The notes under the pieces: model-generated
What the model was told of the DNA's origin: nothing
Seen by the model: only the letters and a program-made list of their open reading frames with translations
Database searches by the model: none
Assembly: GCF_014163735.1 (NCBI RefSeq)
Contig: NZ_JACJDV010000007.1
Coordinates: 1 to 64,000 of the forward strand
Source of the DNA: Shewanella sp. SR44-3
Lineage (GTDB): Bacteria; Pseudomonadota; Gammaproteobacteria; Enterobacterales; Shewanellaceae
Length of the DNA stretch: 64,000 nt
Reading direction: 5' to 3'
In this document: positions 55,898 to 64,000 of the stretch, one piece after another
How the letters are laid out: each line of letters begins with the position of its first letter
Position numbering within the stretch: position 1 is the first letter of the stretch
Position numbers and translations under genes: made by a program

Positions 55898-57163
55898 ATG
55901 TCCTTTTCAGCATTTAACTTACACCCTAAGCTTCAAGCTACTATTGCAGCGCAAAAGTATGCCGAACCTACTCCAGTGCAGCAGCAAGCTATTCCTGAAA
56001 TTACTGCTGGGCAAGATTTATTAGTGGGCGCGCAAACGGGCACAGGTAAAACGGCGGCTTTTGCTATTCCGTTAGTGCATAAGTTACTCACTCAAGCCGA
56101 TGAACTGTTATCTCAAACAGATGAATTAGCGCCCAGTAAAACCCCACCACTTAAGGTGATTAAAGCACTTATTCTCACTCCTACCCGTGAGCTTGCTTTG
56201 CAAGTGCAAAGCAATATCGATGGGCTAACTCAAGGTACTGACCTTAAAAGTGCGATTGCCTATGGCGGCGCCAGTATTGGTGAGCAAGTGCGCAGCTTTA
56301 AAGACGGGGTGGATATTTTAGTGGCGACGCCAGGCAGGCTGCTGGATCATTTACGCCATAAAGTTGTGTCGCTTAAGCAAGTGGAATACTTAGTGTTTGA
56401 TGAAGCCGATCGTATGTTAGATATGGGCTTTAAGGATGAAATTCGTGATTTATTAAGGCAATTGCCAAAGCAGCGACAGACCTTATTGTTTTCAGCCACA
56501 TTGAACGACAGTATTTTCAGTTTTAGTAGGAATTTGCTTAATCAGCCTAAAGTCATTGAAGTTGCTAAAGCTAATGCCAAAGTCGCTAAAATTATCGAGC
56601 GAGTATATTGCGTCGATGAAAACCGTAAATTGAGCCTGTTGTGCCATTTAATAAGTCAAGAGAACTGGCAGCAAGTGCTGGTTTTTTCTCGCACTAAGCA
56701 AGGTGCTGATAGTCTAACGACGAAGATGCAACAAAACGGCATCGCCGCCCTGGCTTTTCATGGCGACTTGACTCAAAGCATGCGCGAAAATGTGCTGAAA
56801 GATTTCTCTTTGTCTAATGTGCAGGTATTGGTGGCAACCGATGTCGCGGCCAGAGGCCTTGATATTGAAGACCTTAATTATGTAGTGAACTATGAATTAC
56901 CTCATGTGAGTGAGGATTACATTCACCGCATTGGCCGCACGGGGCGAGCGGGAAAAGATGGCGTTGCAGTGACCTTGTTTGCCATTGAAGACACAGCAAA
57001 ATTGATGAGTCTAGAAACCTTGCTAGATAGGCGCTTACCTCAGCAGTGGTATCCAGGCTTTGAGCCTGACTTAACCAAAGAAGTGACTTTAAGTCGCAAG
57101 CACACCAAGGCGGGGCAGAAGCAACAAGCAAGACGCAAAGCCCTCGGTAAAGCCAAACGTTAA
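55898..57163 (+). CDS. DEAD-box RNA helicase, RhlE-like
   Basis: 421 residues. Motifs in order: Q motif (PTPVQQQAIP), Walker A AQTGTGKT, PTRELA, VFDEADRMLDMGF, SAT, and VATDVAARGLDI with HRIGRTGRAGKDG. A short basic tail (RKALGKAKR) follows the core; there is no DbpA-type RNA domain. It is probably involved in ribosome assembly or RNA decay at low temperature. The start MSFSAFNL is chosen from an internal ATG; the ribosome site is weak. A TTG-started longer frame is unlikely. Confidence 0.93.
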   Translation: MSFSAFNLHPKLQATIAAQKYAEPTPVQQQAIPEITAGQDLLVGAQTGTGKTAAFAIPLVHKLLTQADELLSQTDELAPSKTPPLKVIKALILTPTRELALQVQSNIDGLTQGTDLKSAIAYGGASIGEQVRSFKDGVDILVATPGRLLDHLRHKVVSLKQVEYLVFDEADRMLDMGFKDEIRDLLRQLPKQRQTLLFSATLNDSIFSFSRNLLNQPKVIEVAKANAKVAKIIERVYCVDENRKLSLLCHLISQENWQQVLVFSRTKQGADSLTTKMQQNGIAALAFHGDLTQSMRENVLKDFSLSNVQVLVATDVAARGLDIEDLNYVVNYELPHVSEDYIHRIGRTGRAGKDGVAVTLFAIEDTAKLMSLETLLDRRLPQQWYPGFEPDLTKEVTLSRKHTKAGQKQQARRKALGKAKR

Positions 57164-57339
57164 CTTGTCATTAAAACGCGGTATTATTGTCATCTAATTA
57201 CGTCCTTATTGTCACAAACAGTCATTAGGCTAAGTTCGGAAATCGCTGCTAGGAAAAAGCGAATAACCCTAAAAAGCCAATAACAATGAACTGATAACTC
57301 CCGGCTAATAACCAGAGTGTGACTAAGGACAATTTATTT

Positions 57340-59403
57340 ATGAGCAAGGCCACTTTCGATCCAACCCGTTATAACAACAGCCAAAATGAAACCTTCAGCC
57401 AAGTATTAGACAAACAACTTTCTAGACGTAACTTTGTTAAAAGTGGCCTAGGCTTGAGCGCCATGACTGCCTTTGCGGGCGCGGGTCTGGTTGGCTGTGG
57501 CTCAGATAATAACACCGCCGTGACTCCCACTCCAGCTCCGACACCAACGCCAGCACCAGCCAATAAAAGCGCTGCTGTGCTAGGGTTTGATTCTATTACT
57601 GGCTCAAAACTGGATGCCGTTGCCATTCCCGCAGGTTACAGCGCCTATGTATTAGCGCCTTGGGGCACACCGTTAAACAATAAAGCGGCGCCTTGGAAAG
57701 CCGATGGCACTAATAGCGCGGAAGACCAAGCCAACGCCGTTGGCATGCATCATGATGGTATGCATTTTTTCCCGCTTAATGATGCTAAAGATGATGGCCT
57801 GCTGTGCATTAACCATGAATATATCGACCAAGATGCGCTGCATCCCAGTGGTTCAACCTTTGATAGCATCACAGGGCTTCGCACCGAAATTGATGAAATA
57901 CGTAAAGAAATCAATGCTCATGGCGTATCTGTGTTGCGAATTAAATTCATCAATAATCGCTGGCAAGTACAAGCCAACGATAAGCATAATCGCCGCTTTA
58001 CCGGGGCTAGCGTCATGGATATAGCAGGTCCCATGGCTTACAGCAGCTACCTTGAAACCCGCTATTCCCCCGATGGCAGCCAAGCCCGCGGCACACTCAA
58101 TAATTGCGGTAATGGCAGTACCCCTTGGGGCACCTATTTAACCTGTGAAGAAAACTGGCCGGGCTACTTTGTAAATAAAGGCGCCTTGAGTCAAGATCAG
58201 CAGCGCATTGGCATTTCCACATCCAGCACCCGTTACGGCTGGGATGATTTAGCCGGTAATGACGATGAGCGTCTCGATGAATTTGCTCGCTTCGATGTGA
58301 CGCCAACAGCCAGTAATGCCAGCGGCGATTATCGCAATGAAGCCAACGGTCATGGCTATATTGTCGAAATTGACCCGTACAACCCCAATTCTCGCGCCGT
58401 TAAACGCACCGCTCTAGGGCGTTTTCGTCATGAAGGCTGCACCTTTGGCAAGCTTGCTGTGGGTAAACCTGTGGTGTTTTATTCAGGCCATGATTCACGC
58501 TTTGAATACTTGTATAAATACGTCTCAAATGCTGTGTGGGATGAAGCCGATGCCAACTCGGCTAATCGCTTAATCACAGGCGACAAGTACATGAATGATG
58601 GCACGCTTTATGTGGCTAAATTCTCTGAAGAAGGGGTGGGTGAATGGCTGCCTTTGACCTTAGAAAGCCCAACCACAGAGGGAAGCACCTTGGCGGCGAG
58701 CTTTGATACTTTAGCCGCTATTATCTTAAATACCGCAGGGGCTGCAGATCTTGTTGGCGCCACCCCCATGGATAGACCCGAGTGGTGCACCGTAGACCCT
58801 TTCACAGGCAGTGTATACCTAACCCTGACCAATAATTCTAAGCGCACCGAAACCAATGCCGCTAATCCAAGGCTTAAAAATAACTTCGGCCACATTATTC
58901 GCTGGGATGAAGGCGATAAAGCCACAGAGTTTAGCTGGGATATTTTCGTGTTTGGCGCGCCTGCCGATGCTGATGCGCAAACGAATATCTCTGGGCTTAC
59001 CGACTTAAATCAGTTTGCCAGTCCTGATGGCTTAGCTTTTGATAACCGCGGCATCTTGTGGGTACAAACCGATAACGGCGCCGATGAAGTCGAAGAAGAT
59101 ACTAACGATCAAATGCTCGCTATAGTGCCATCGCGCCTTCGAGACAGCAGTGACAAGCAGCAAGTGCTAAATGCCGATAATCAAGCCGAGCTTAAGCGCT
59201 TCTTTGTGGGCCCCAATGGCTGTGAAGTGACAGGCTTTGCTATTACACCCGACTACACCAGCATATTTGCCAATATTCAGCACCCTGATAACTGGCCCTA
59301 CTCAGATAACGCCGCCGAAATTACCCCAGCAGGCACTAGCGTGCGCCCAAGGGCGGCGACTGTGGTTATTCGTAAACTCGATGGCACTGAAGTCGGCTTG
59401 TAA
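57340..59403 (+). CDS. PhoX-family phosphatase (DUF839), Tat-exported
   Basis: 687 residues. An early twin-arginine motif SRRNFVKSG at ~27-35 precedes a hydrophobic stretch ending AGLVGCGS, which also fits a lipobox, so it may be a Tat-exported lipoprotein. A Pro/Thr-rich linker (TPTPAPTPTPAP) follows. The catalytic part has the PhoX blocks INHEY, TCEENW, HEGC and NGCEVTGFAITPD. PhoX enzymes use Fe and Ca to free phosphate. ATG at 57340 is preferred because AAGGA precedes it. Start GTG at 57319 is possible. Confidence 0.9.
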   Translation: MSKATFDPTRYNNSQNETFSQVLDKQLSRRNFVKSGLGLSAMTAFAGAGLVGCGSDNNTAVTPTPAPTPTPAPANKSAAVLGFDSITGSKLDAVAIPAGYSAYVLAPWGTPLNNKAAPWKADGTNSAEDQANAVGMHHDGMHFFPLNDAKDDGLLCINHEYIDQDALHPSGSTFDSITGLRTEIDEIRKEINAHGVSVLRIKFINNRWQVQANDKHNRRFTGASVMDIAGPMAYSSYLETRYSPDGSQARGTLNNCGNGSTPWGTYLTCEENWPGYFVNKGALSQDQQRIGISTSSTRYGWDDLAGNDDERLDEFARFDVTPTASNASGDYRNEANGHGYIVEIDPYNPNSRAVKRTALGRFRHEGCTFGKLAVGKPVVFYSGHDSRFEYLYKYVSNAVWDEADANSANRLITGDKYMNDGTLYVAKFSEEGVGEWLPLTLESPTTEGSTLAASFDTLAAIILNTAGAADLVGATPMDRPEWCTVDPFTGSVYLTLTNNSKRTETNAANPRLKNNFGHIIRWDEGDKATEFSWDIFVFGAPADADAQTNISGLTDLNQFASPDGLAFDNRGILWVQTDNGADEVEEDTNDQMLAIVPSRLRDSSDKQQVLNADNQAELKRFFVGPNGCEVTGFAITPDYTSIFANIQHPDNWPYSDNAAEITPAGTSVRPRAATVVIRKLDGTEVGL

Positions 59404-59654
59404 GTCTTTCTGCTACAACTTAATCATCCATAGAGAGTATTTCGCATTTGCACTCAATGCCCTAAGTTAACCTTTAGGGCATTTTTATTTTTGCCACCTA
59501 TAGTTCGATTTTTTAGATGTAAAACTGATATTTATTGCGATTTTTATTCGTTTAAGTGGGTGTTAATCTGAGGCTATAGCTTGAAGCCGTGCTTTAATCG
59601 CTATGGCTCAATTATTTTGGCTCAAGCCGTCATTCACACTTAAGGGGATAATCC

Positions 59655-60521
59655 ATGAACGTCACTCACAGTTTCAACGCCCGTCCTGCTATGGATGGAG
59701 ATGGGGTTAATATTCGCCGAGTTGCTGATTTTAATTTACAGCGCTTTGATCCTTACTTGATGATCGACGAGCTTAAATCTAATGATGAGCAAGATTTTAT
59801 CGGTGGTTTCCCGCCGCATCCCCACAGGGGCATAGAAACTTTCACTTATATTTTAAAAGGCGGTTTTGAGCACAAAGACCAGCTGGGAAATATCAAAGCC
59901 ATTCGCAGCGGCGATGCCCAGTGGATGAGTACAGGCAGCGGGGTGATTCATTCAGAAATGCCACTTACAGATAACAACGAGGGCCTGCATGGATTCCAGA
60001 TTTGGATAAACATGCCCGCTAAAGACAAGATGCGTCCCGCCCAGTATCAAGACACCGCAGGCAAGGCAGTCCCGCAAATTGAAAATAGCACAGGCGCCGT
60101 ATTAAAGGCCTTAGCGGGTCAATGGACTTTTGCAGAACATGCGGAATATGTAGATGGTCTATTACCTGATTTGGCCGCCAATGGCGCCATTGCCGATGTG
60201 ACCCTAGCGTCACAAGGTGTGGCTGAATTAGCACTGTCGCAGCATCAAACGGTTAATCTTTATCTGTATCAAGGAGAGCTTAGCTATCAAGATAAAGCGG
60301 GTAAAGAGACGTTAGCCACTGCGGGGCAATTACTTATTTTGGACAGCCAAACCTTGCTAACCCTTAAGGCCACCACAGCAGGGGCGGGATTCCTGTTACT
60401 CGCTGGGACTAAAATTTCTGAGAAAATAGTCCACCATGGCCCGTTTGTGATGAATACCCAAGCTGAAATCAACCAAGCGATCAGTGATTATCAGCAAGGC
60501 AAGTTTGGTCAAATAGCCTAA
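59655..60521 (+). CDS. Pirin family protein
   Basis: 288 residues, double cupin. The N-terminal cupin holds the metal ligands in HPHRGIETFTYIL (His, His, Glu nearby: ~57-63 and 100-102 HSE), typical of bacterial pirins and YhhW-type quercetinases. The C-terminal pirin domain is at ~170-275. AAGGGGA precedes the ATG. Role in Shewanella is not established. It lies between phosphatase and dbpA genes, with no sign of an operon. Confidence 0.93.
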   Translation: MNVTHSFNARPAMDGDGVNIRRVADFNLQRFDPYLMIDELKSNDEQDFIGGFPPHPHRGIETFTYILKGGFEHKDQLGNIKAIRSGDAQWMSTGSGVIHSEMPLTDNNEGLHGFQIWINMPAKDKMRPAQYQDTAGKAVPQIENSTGAVLKALAGQWTFAEHAEYVDGLLPDLAANGAIADVTLASQGVAELALSQHQTVNLYLYQGELSYQDKAGKETLATAGQLLILDSQTLLTLKATTAGAGFLLLAGTKISEKIVHHGPFVMNTQAEINQAISDYQQGKFGQIA

Positions 60522-60638
60522 AAGCACAGCAAAGATAAAGCAGCAAAATGCCACTAAGGTTGCTACAATAGGCGGCATCAGGCCAGAGCATTCATTCGAT
60601 GTTTTGGCCCTTTGTTTTCTGCCATACAGGATATAACC

Positions 60639-62045
60639 TTGAGTAACTCAAACAGCCAGACAGCCGCCAACACGGCTTTTTCATCGCTAACCCTTAAAAC
60701 TGAACTGCTTGAGAACCTCAAGACCATGGGTTATGAATCCATGACTCAAATCCAAGCCCAGAGCTTACCGCCAATTTTGGCCGGTGATGACGTGATTGGT
60801 CAGGGTAAAACCGGTTCAGGTAAGACCGCAGCCTTTGGCTTAGGTTTGTTAAATAAATTGGACGTGAAGCGTTTTCGCATTCAGACCTTAGTGATGTGCC
60901 CAACCCGCGAATTGGCCGACCAAGTCGCCAAAGAAATTCGCACTTTAGCTCGCGGCATTCACAATATTAAAGTATTAACCTTGTGTGGCGGCGTGCCTAT
61001 GGGGCCGCAGGTGGGCTCTCTTGAACATGGCGCGCACATCATTGTTGGCACCCCTGGGCGCATAATAGATCATTTAGATCGCAACCGTTTAGATTTAAGC
61101 AATGTGAACATGCTAGTGCTCGATGAAGCGGATCGCATGCTAGAGATGGGCTTTCAAGATCATATCGATGCCATTATTGAGCAAACTCCCCGTGAGCGTC
61201 AGACGCTGCTATTTAGCGCCACCTTCCCAGATCAAATTAAATCCATTGCCGATGAGATAATGTACAAGCCTGTGATGGTGAAAGTTGAATCGACCCATGA
61301 TGCTGTCAGCATAGATCAACATTTCTATCAGCTTGAAGACAACAAATCACGCCTAGAAGCGCTGCGTTTATTGCTGCTTAGCGAGCAACCAGAAAGCGCA
61401 GTGGTATTTTGCAATACTAAGCGTGAGACTCAGCAGGTGGCAGACGAACTCGCTGAGTTTGGCTTTAGCGTATTGGCACTGCATGGGGATCTGGAGCAAA
61501 GGGATCGCGATCAAATGCTACTGCAATTTGCCAACCAGAGCGCACGAGTATTAGTGGCTACCGATGTGGCGGCTCGCGGCTTAGATATCGATGCCTTAGA
61601 TGCGGTATTTAATTTTCATCTCGCCTATGATGCCGAAGTGCATCTTCACCGCATCGGTCGTACTGGCCGTGCTGGCAGTACCGGTGCCGCCTACAGTTTT
61701 ATCGGGCACGATGACGGCTATAAAGTTGCCATGATTGAAGAAATGTTAAATATTGAAATCGTCACCGAAGCCTTGCCAGGCTTGAACGTGCTAAACAAAA
61801 CCCCGCTGGAAGCCAACATGGTGACCATTCAAATCGAAGGCGGCAAGAAGCAGAAAATTCGCCCAGGCGACATAGTCGGTGCCCTTACTGGTGATAATGG
61901 TTTAGATGCCAACGATATCGGTAAAATCAAGGTAACGGATATTCGCGCCTATGTGGCAGTAAAGCGCAATGTGTCTAATCAAGCGCTGAATAAACTGAAC
62001 AAGGGTAAGCTTAAGGGCCGCAGCTACCGCGCCTGGCTTTTATAA
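60639..62045 (+). CDS. dbpA: ATP-dependent RNA helicase DbpA
   Basis: 468 residues from a TTG start; no ATG is available before the conserved N-terminus, and AGGA lies eight bases upstream. Core motifs are Walker A GKTGSGKT, PTRELADQ, LDEADRMLEMGF, SAT and VATDVAARGLDIDALD. The C-terminal DbpA RNA-binding domain (~395-468, RPGDIVGALTGDNGL) recognises hairpin 92 of 23S rRNA, separating it from the RhlE-like protein at 55898. It acts in 50S subunit assembly. A strong terminator follows. Confidence 0.94.
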   Translation: MSNSNSQTAANTAFSSLTLKTELLENLKTMGYESMTQIQAQSLPPILAGDDVIGQGKTGSGKTAAFGLGLLNKLDVKRFRIQTLVMCPTRELADQVAKEIRTLARGIHNIKVLTLCGGVPMGPQVGSLEHGAHIIVGTPGRIIDHLDRNRLDLSNVNMLVLDEADRMLEMGFQDHIDAIIEQTPRERQTLLFSATFPDQIKSIADEIMYKPVMVKVESTHDAVSIDQHFYQLEDNKSRLEALRLLLLSEQPESAVVFCNTKRETQQVADELAEFGFSVLALHGDLEQRDRDQMLLQFANQSARVLVATDVAARGLDIDALDAVFNFHLAYDAEVHLHRIGRTGRAGSTGAAYSFIGHDDGYKVAMIEEMLNIEIVTEALPGLNVLNKTPLEANMVTIQIEGGKKQKIRPGDIVGALTGDNGLDANDIGKIKVTDIRAYVAVKRNVSNQALNKLNKGKLKGRSYRAWLL

Positions 62046-62086
62046 TCTTGATATAGCCTGAGCGAGTACAGCTAAGATCTAAAAAT

Positions 62087-62121
62087 AAAACCCCAAGAAG
62101 CTAGCGCGTCTTGGGGTTTTA
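62087..62121. terminator. Terminator after dbpA
   Basis: CCCCAAGA (62091-62098) pairs with TCTTGGGG (62109-62116), with an A-run before and TTTT after. Confidence 0.9.
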
Positions 62122-62152
62122 TTGTTTCTGGGGGCCATGTAATGGATATATA

Positions 62153-62332
62153 ATACCGATCGTATTAATTATCTGGTCATTCAGAGTGGGAGCGTCTCAA
62201 GCATTCCACTTCATCGTTGCATTCTTGTGTAAGAATGAGGTTTGAAAGGGAATAACCCTTACTGCATTAATGCGCCTTGAATTGAAAAGCTTGAGGTGCT
62301 CTGATAGATCACATCATTAATGTGATTGGTAT
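62153..62332. repeat. MITE-like intergenic repeat, copy 2 (~180 bp)
   Basis: Same termini as the copy at 16491: left ATACCGATCGTATTAATTAT, right ending ATTAATGTGATTGGTAT, and the same internal GGGAATAACCCTTACTGCAT. The ~95-bp central segment of copy 1 is missing. No coding capacity. It lies directly after the dbpA terminator. Confidence 0.8.
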
Positions 62333-62379
62333 AACCATGAGCATAAACAAGTTAATTGAAACTCTAGCATACCGGCTTA

Positions 62380-62396
62380 CCATGGCAAGCTTGTAT
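62380..62396. repeat. Fragment of the 5' repeat-array unit
   Basis: CCATGGCAAGCTTGTAT matches the closing part of array unit 1 (CCATGGCAAGCCTGTAT, near 1455). Only this end is present, just after the MITE copy. Confidence 0.45.
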
Positions 62397-62515
62397 ATTG
62401 AAATCCTAGTTTAGGATAATGATATAATGGCTAGCCAGCTAGATTTATTTCTTCAGATTTATTTCTCTAAAATGTTATAACTACTCGAACTAAAATTTTA
62501 GAATAGGAAAATTAA

Positions 62516-62962
62516 ATGAAAATTCGTGCGATGATTGTATTTTTTACAGTCTTTATTGTGGGTTGTTCTACTATTTCGAATGCCTTAAATTTCGTCCCAA
62601 CTTTTAATAGTAACAATAATGTTGGAAAAGAAGATTGGCCAGTCGTAAAAGTAGTTCACGATGGTTCGGGATTCTCAAATGTATACGCATACAAAAGAAG
62701 CGCTAATCCTGCTCAAAAAATAGCAGCATCACATATCAATAACCGCCATTCAGATGCATTGCTATTTCCGAATGAGGAGAATTTTATAGTGCTTACTTAT
62801 AAGAATGGATCGCGTATTGGAACAACTATATTTAATGGTGTGAAAGGAGAGAAAAATTCAATATATACAATATATGTCACAGGGGAAGAGTCAAAATTTA
62901 AAACAAGATTTGTAGATGAAAAGGGCAATAACGTGCAACACGAAATTACAGTTACACCTTAG
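62516..62962 (+). CDS. Hypothetical lipoprotein
   Basis: 148 residues. A lipobox FIVGCS gives a lipidated Cys at ~17, and the mature domain (~35-148) is of mixed beta character. No recognised family. AT-rich relative to its neighbours and bordered by a MITE copy and repeat fragments, so likely acquired. AATAGGAAAA precedes the ATG. Outer- or inner-membrane sorting cannot be read firmly: the residue after Cys is Ser, which favours the outer membrane. Confidence 0.7.
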   Translation: MKIRAMIVFFTVFIVGCSTISNALNFVPTFNSNNNVGKEDWPVVKVVHDGSGFSNVYAYKRSANPAQKIAASHINNRHSDALLFPNEENFIVLTYKNGSRIGTTIFNGVKGEKNSIYTIYVTGEESKFKTRFVDEKGNNVQHEITVTP

Positions 62963-63114
62963 CTTAAATTAATGCCTTCGTTAGTGCCTAGAAGGTGTAA
63001 CAGATTCTGTAATTTATAATGGTTAACGATGCCACCTAGCTTAAAATTTTGGCTTTATGCTTTTAAATTAACAGCAAACAAAAAAGCTAAAAAGGCGAGC
63101 TATGGCGTTTCTCC

Positions 63115-63151
63115 ATGAGGTGTTGCGAGACGGCCATTCCATGGCGGACTG
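63115..63151. repeat. Fragment of the 5' repeat-array unit
   Basis: ATGAGGTGTTGCGAGACGGC followed by CATTCCATGGCGG resembles array unit 1 just after its ATG, including a GCCAT/ATGGC hairpin at the place where the array has CATCCC/GGGATG. It is a dispersed member of the same family. Confidence 0.5.
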
Positions 63152-63159
63152 CAGAGTAA

Positions 63160-63187
63160 AAAAAACGGCCCATTGAGGGCCGCTTTT
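63160..63187 (-). terminator. Terminator after dacA
   Basis: On the minus strand GCGGCCC pairs with GGGCCGT-type bases around a 5-base loop (CGGCCC at 63166-63171, GGGCCG at 63177-63182), then eight T. It is placed just past the dacA stop. Confidence 0.88.
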
Positions 63188-63204
63188 TTATGTGTATTTT
63201 GAGA

Positions 63205-64000
63205 TTAGCTTACCCAGCCTGCGATCATCTGCTTGAAATAATCCATTAATTGGCTGAACCAACTGCCTTCGTTGATTTCTTCTAGGGTGACTAGTGGGTA
63301 CTGAGCGATGTCTTTACCTTCAAGCTGGAAGAATACTCGGCCAACAACTTCACCTTTGGCTAACGGGGCGGCTAATGGCTTGGTTAACTCAAAGTTAGCT
63401 TGCAAGTCTTTGGCTTTACCTCGGCCTAAGGTGATAGGGGTATCTGTTGTCACGCCTAAGTTTACTGTGTCTTTATCGCCGTACCAAATCGCTTGGCTAG
63501 TGAAAGTGTCGCCCGCTTTATAAGGGGTGATGGTTTCAAAGAAACGGAAGCCATAGTTAAGTAGCTTCTTGCTTTCAGCTTTACGAGCAGATTCGCTGCT
63601 GGTGCCTAACACTACAGAGATAAGGCGCATGCCATCGCTGGTGGCCGATGCCACTAAGTTATAACCAGCACCAGATGTATGGCCTGTTTTGATACCATCA
63701 ACATTTAAGCTGTTATCCCACAATAAACCGTTGCGGTTATATTGCTTGATGCCGTTATAGGTAAATGATTTCTCAGCATAAACACGGTATTCCTGCGGTA
63801 CGTCACGAATAAGTGCCGCGCCCAAGATTGCCATATCATAGGCGGTAGTCTTGTGGTTTTCAGAATCAAGGCCGTGTGAGTTTTCAAAGTAGCTGTCATT
63901 CATGCCAAGCTGCTTGGACCAAGAGTTCATTAGGTCGACGAACGCGCCTTCGGTGCCGGCAATGTGCTCTGCCATAGCGACACAAGCATCGTTGCCTGAT
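63205..64000 (-). CDS. dacA: D-alanyl-D-alanine carboxypeptidase (PBP5-like), 5' end outside window
   Basis: The gene runs off the window at its N-terminal end: the frame is open to 64000 and reads SGNDACVAMAEHIAG, where SGN is the second catalytic motif. KTG is in VDGIKTGHTSGAGYNL. The SxxK motif is beyond the window. The C-terminal domain and a final amphipathic helix for membrane anchoring (LMDYFKQMIAGWVS) are complete. It trims pentapeptides of peptidoglycan in the periplasm. The similarity to E. coli PBP5 is close throughout. Confidence 0.95.
   Translation of the reverse strand, partial: SGNDACVAMAEHIAGTEGAFVDLMNSWSKQLGMNDSYFENSHGLDSENHKTTAYDMAILGAALIRDVPQEYRVYAEKSFTYNGIKQYNRNGLLWDNSLNVDGIKTGHTSGAGYNLVASATSDGMRLISVVLGTSSESARKAESKKLLNYGFRFFETITPYKAGDTFTSQAIWYGDKDTVNLGVTTDTPITLGRGKAKDLQANFELTKPLAAPLAKGEVVGRVFFQLEGKDIAQYPLVTLEEINEGSWFSQLMDYFKQMIAGWVS

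Overview
The window reads as chromosomal DNA of a Shewanella-like marine gammaproteobacterium. This rests on ArcA with Asp54, an AphC/AhpF pair, PBP5-like DacA, a one-chain acyl-CoA carboxylase next to a lone second EF-G, many chemoreceptors and a moderate GC content. Species cannot be fixed from the sequence alone. No tRNA, rRNA, CRISPR array or intact insertion sequence was seen.

Layout. 1-2500 is accessory: a two-gene AT-rich cassette ending in a tail-anchored protein, then a tandem array of about 275-bp units holding variable hairpins. 2531-6794 carries ahpC, ahpF and a chemoreceptor. 7119-13568 is a tight four-gene operon encoding a MukBEF/Mks-type SMC complex plus a Toprim protein, that is, a Wadjet/JetABCD-like plasmid-defence system in the order C-B-A-D. 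13786-33819 is mostly housekeeping: a dicarboxylate symporter, fbp, a DPP-IV-like peptidase, arcA, a DUF3293 protein, lysC behind a lysine riboswitch, a site-2 protease, a DUF342 protein, rsmC, alkaline phosphatase, gshB, rsmE, endA, an SprT-like protein and a pyroglutamyl-peptidase-like protein that lacks its catalytic cysteine.

34444-40568 is the second notable block. A sigma-54 activator gene is followed by a textbook -24/-12 promoter and five genes that match the Pseudomonas Fap functional-amyloid system: two secreted repeat proteins, a C39-like protease (FapD-like), a FapE-position protein and a coiled-coil plus beta-barrel secretion pore (FapF-like). 40700-50573 holds a LysR regulator, the 1517-residue acyl-CoA carboxylase, a diguanylate cyclase with a periplasmic solute-binding domain, and fusA2. 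50754-64000 holds ygfZ, a second chemoreceptor, a periplasmic binding protein, small proteins, a RhlE-type helicase, a PhoX phosphatase, a pirin, dbpA, an orphan lipoprotein and the 3' part of dacA.

A MITE-like intergenic repeat occurs twice (16491-16754 and 62153-62332), with a lone terminus at 46352-46385. Fragments of the 5' repeat array recur near 62380 and 63115, so two small repeat families are dispersed through this chromosome.
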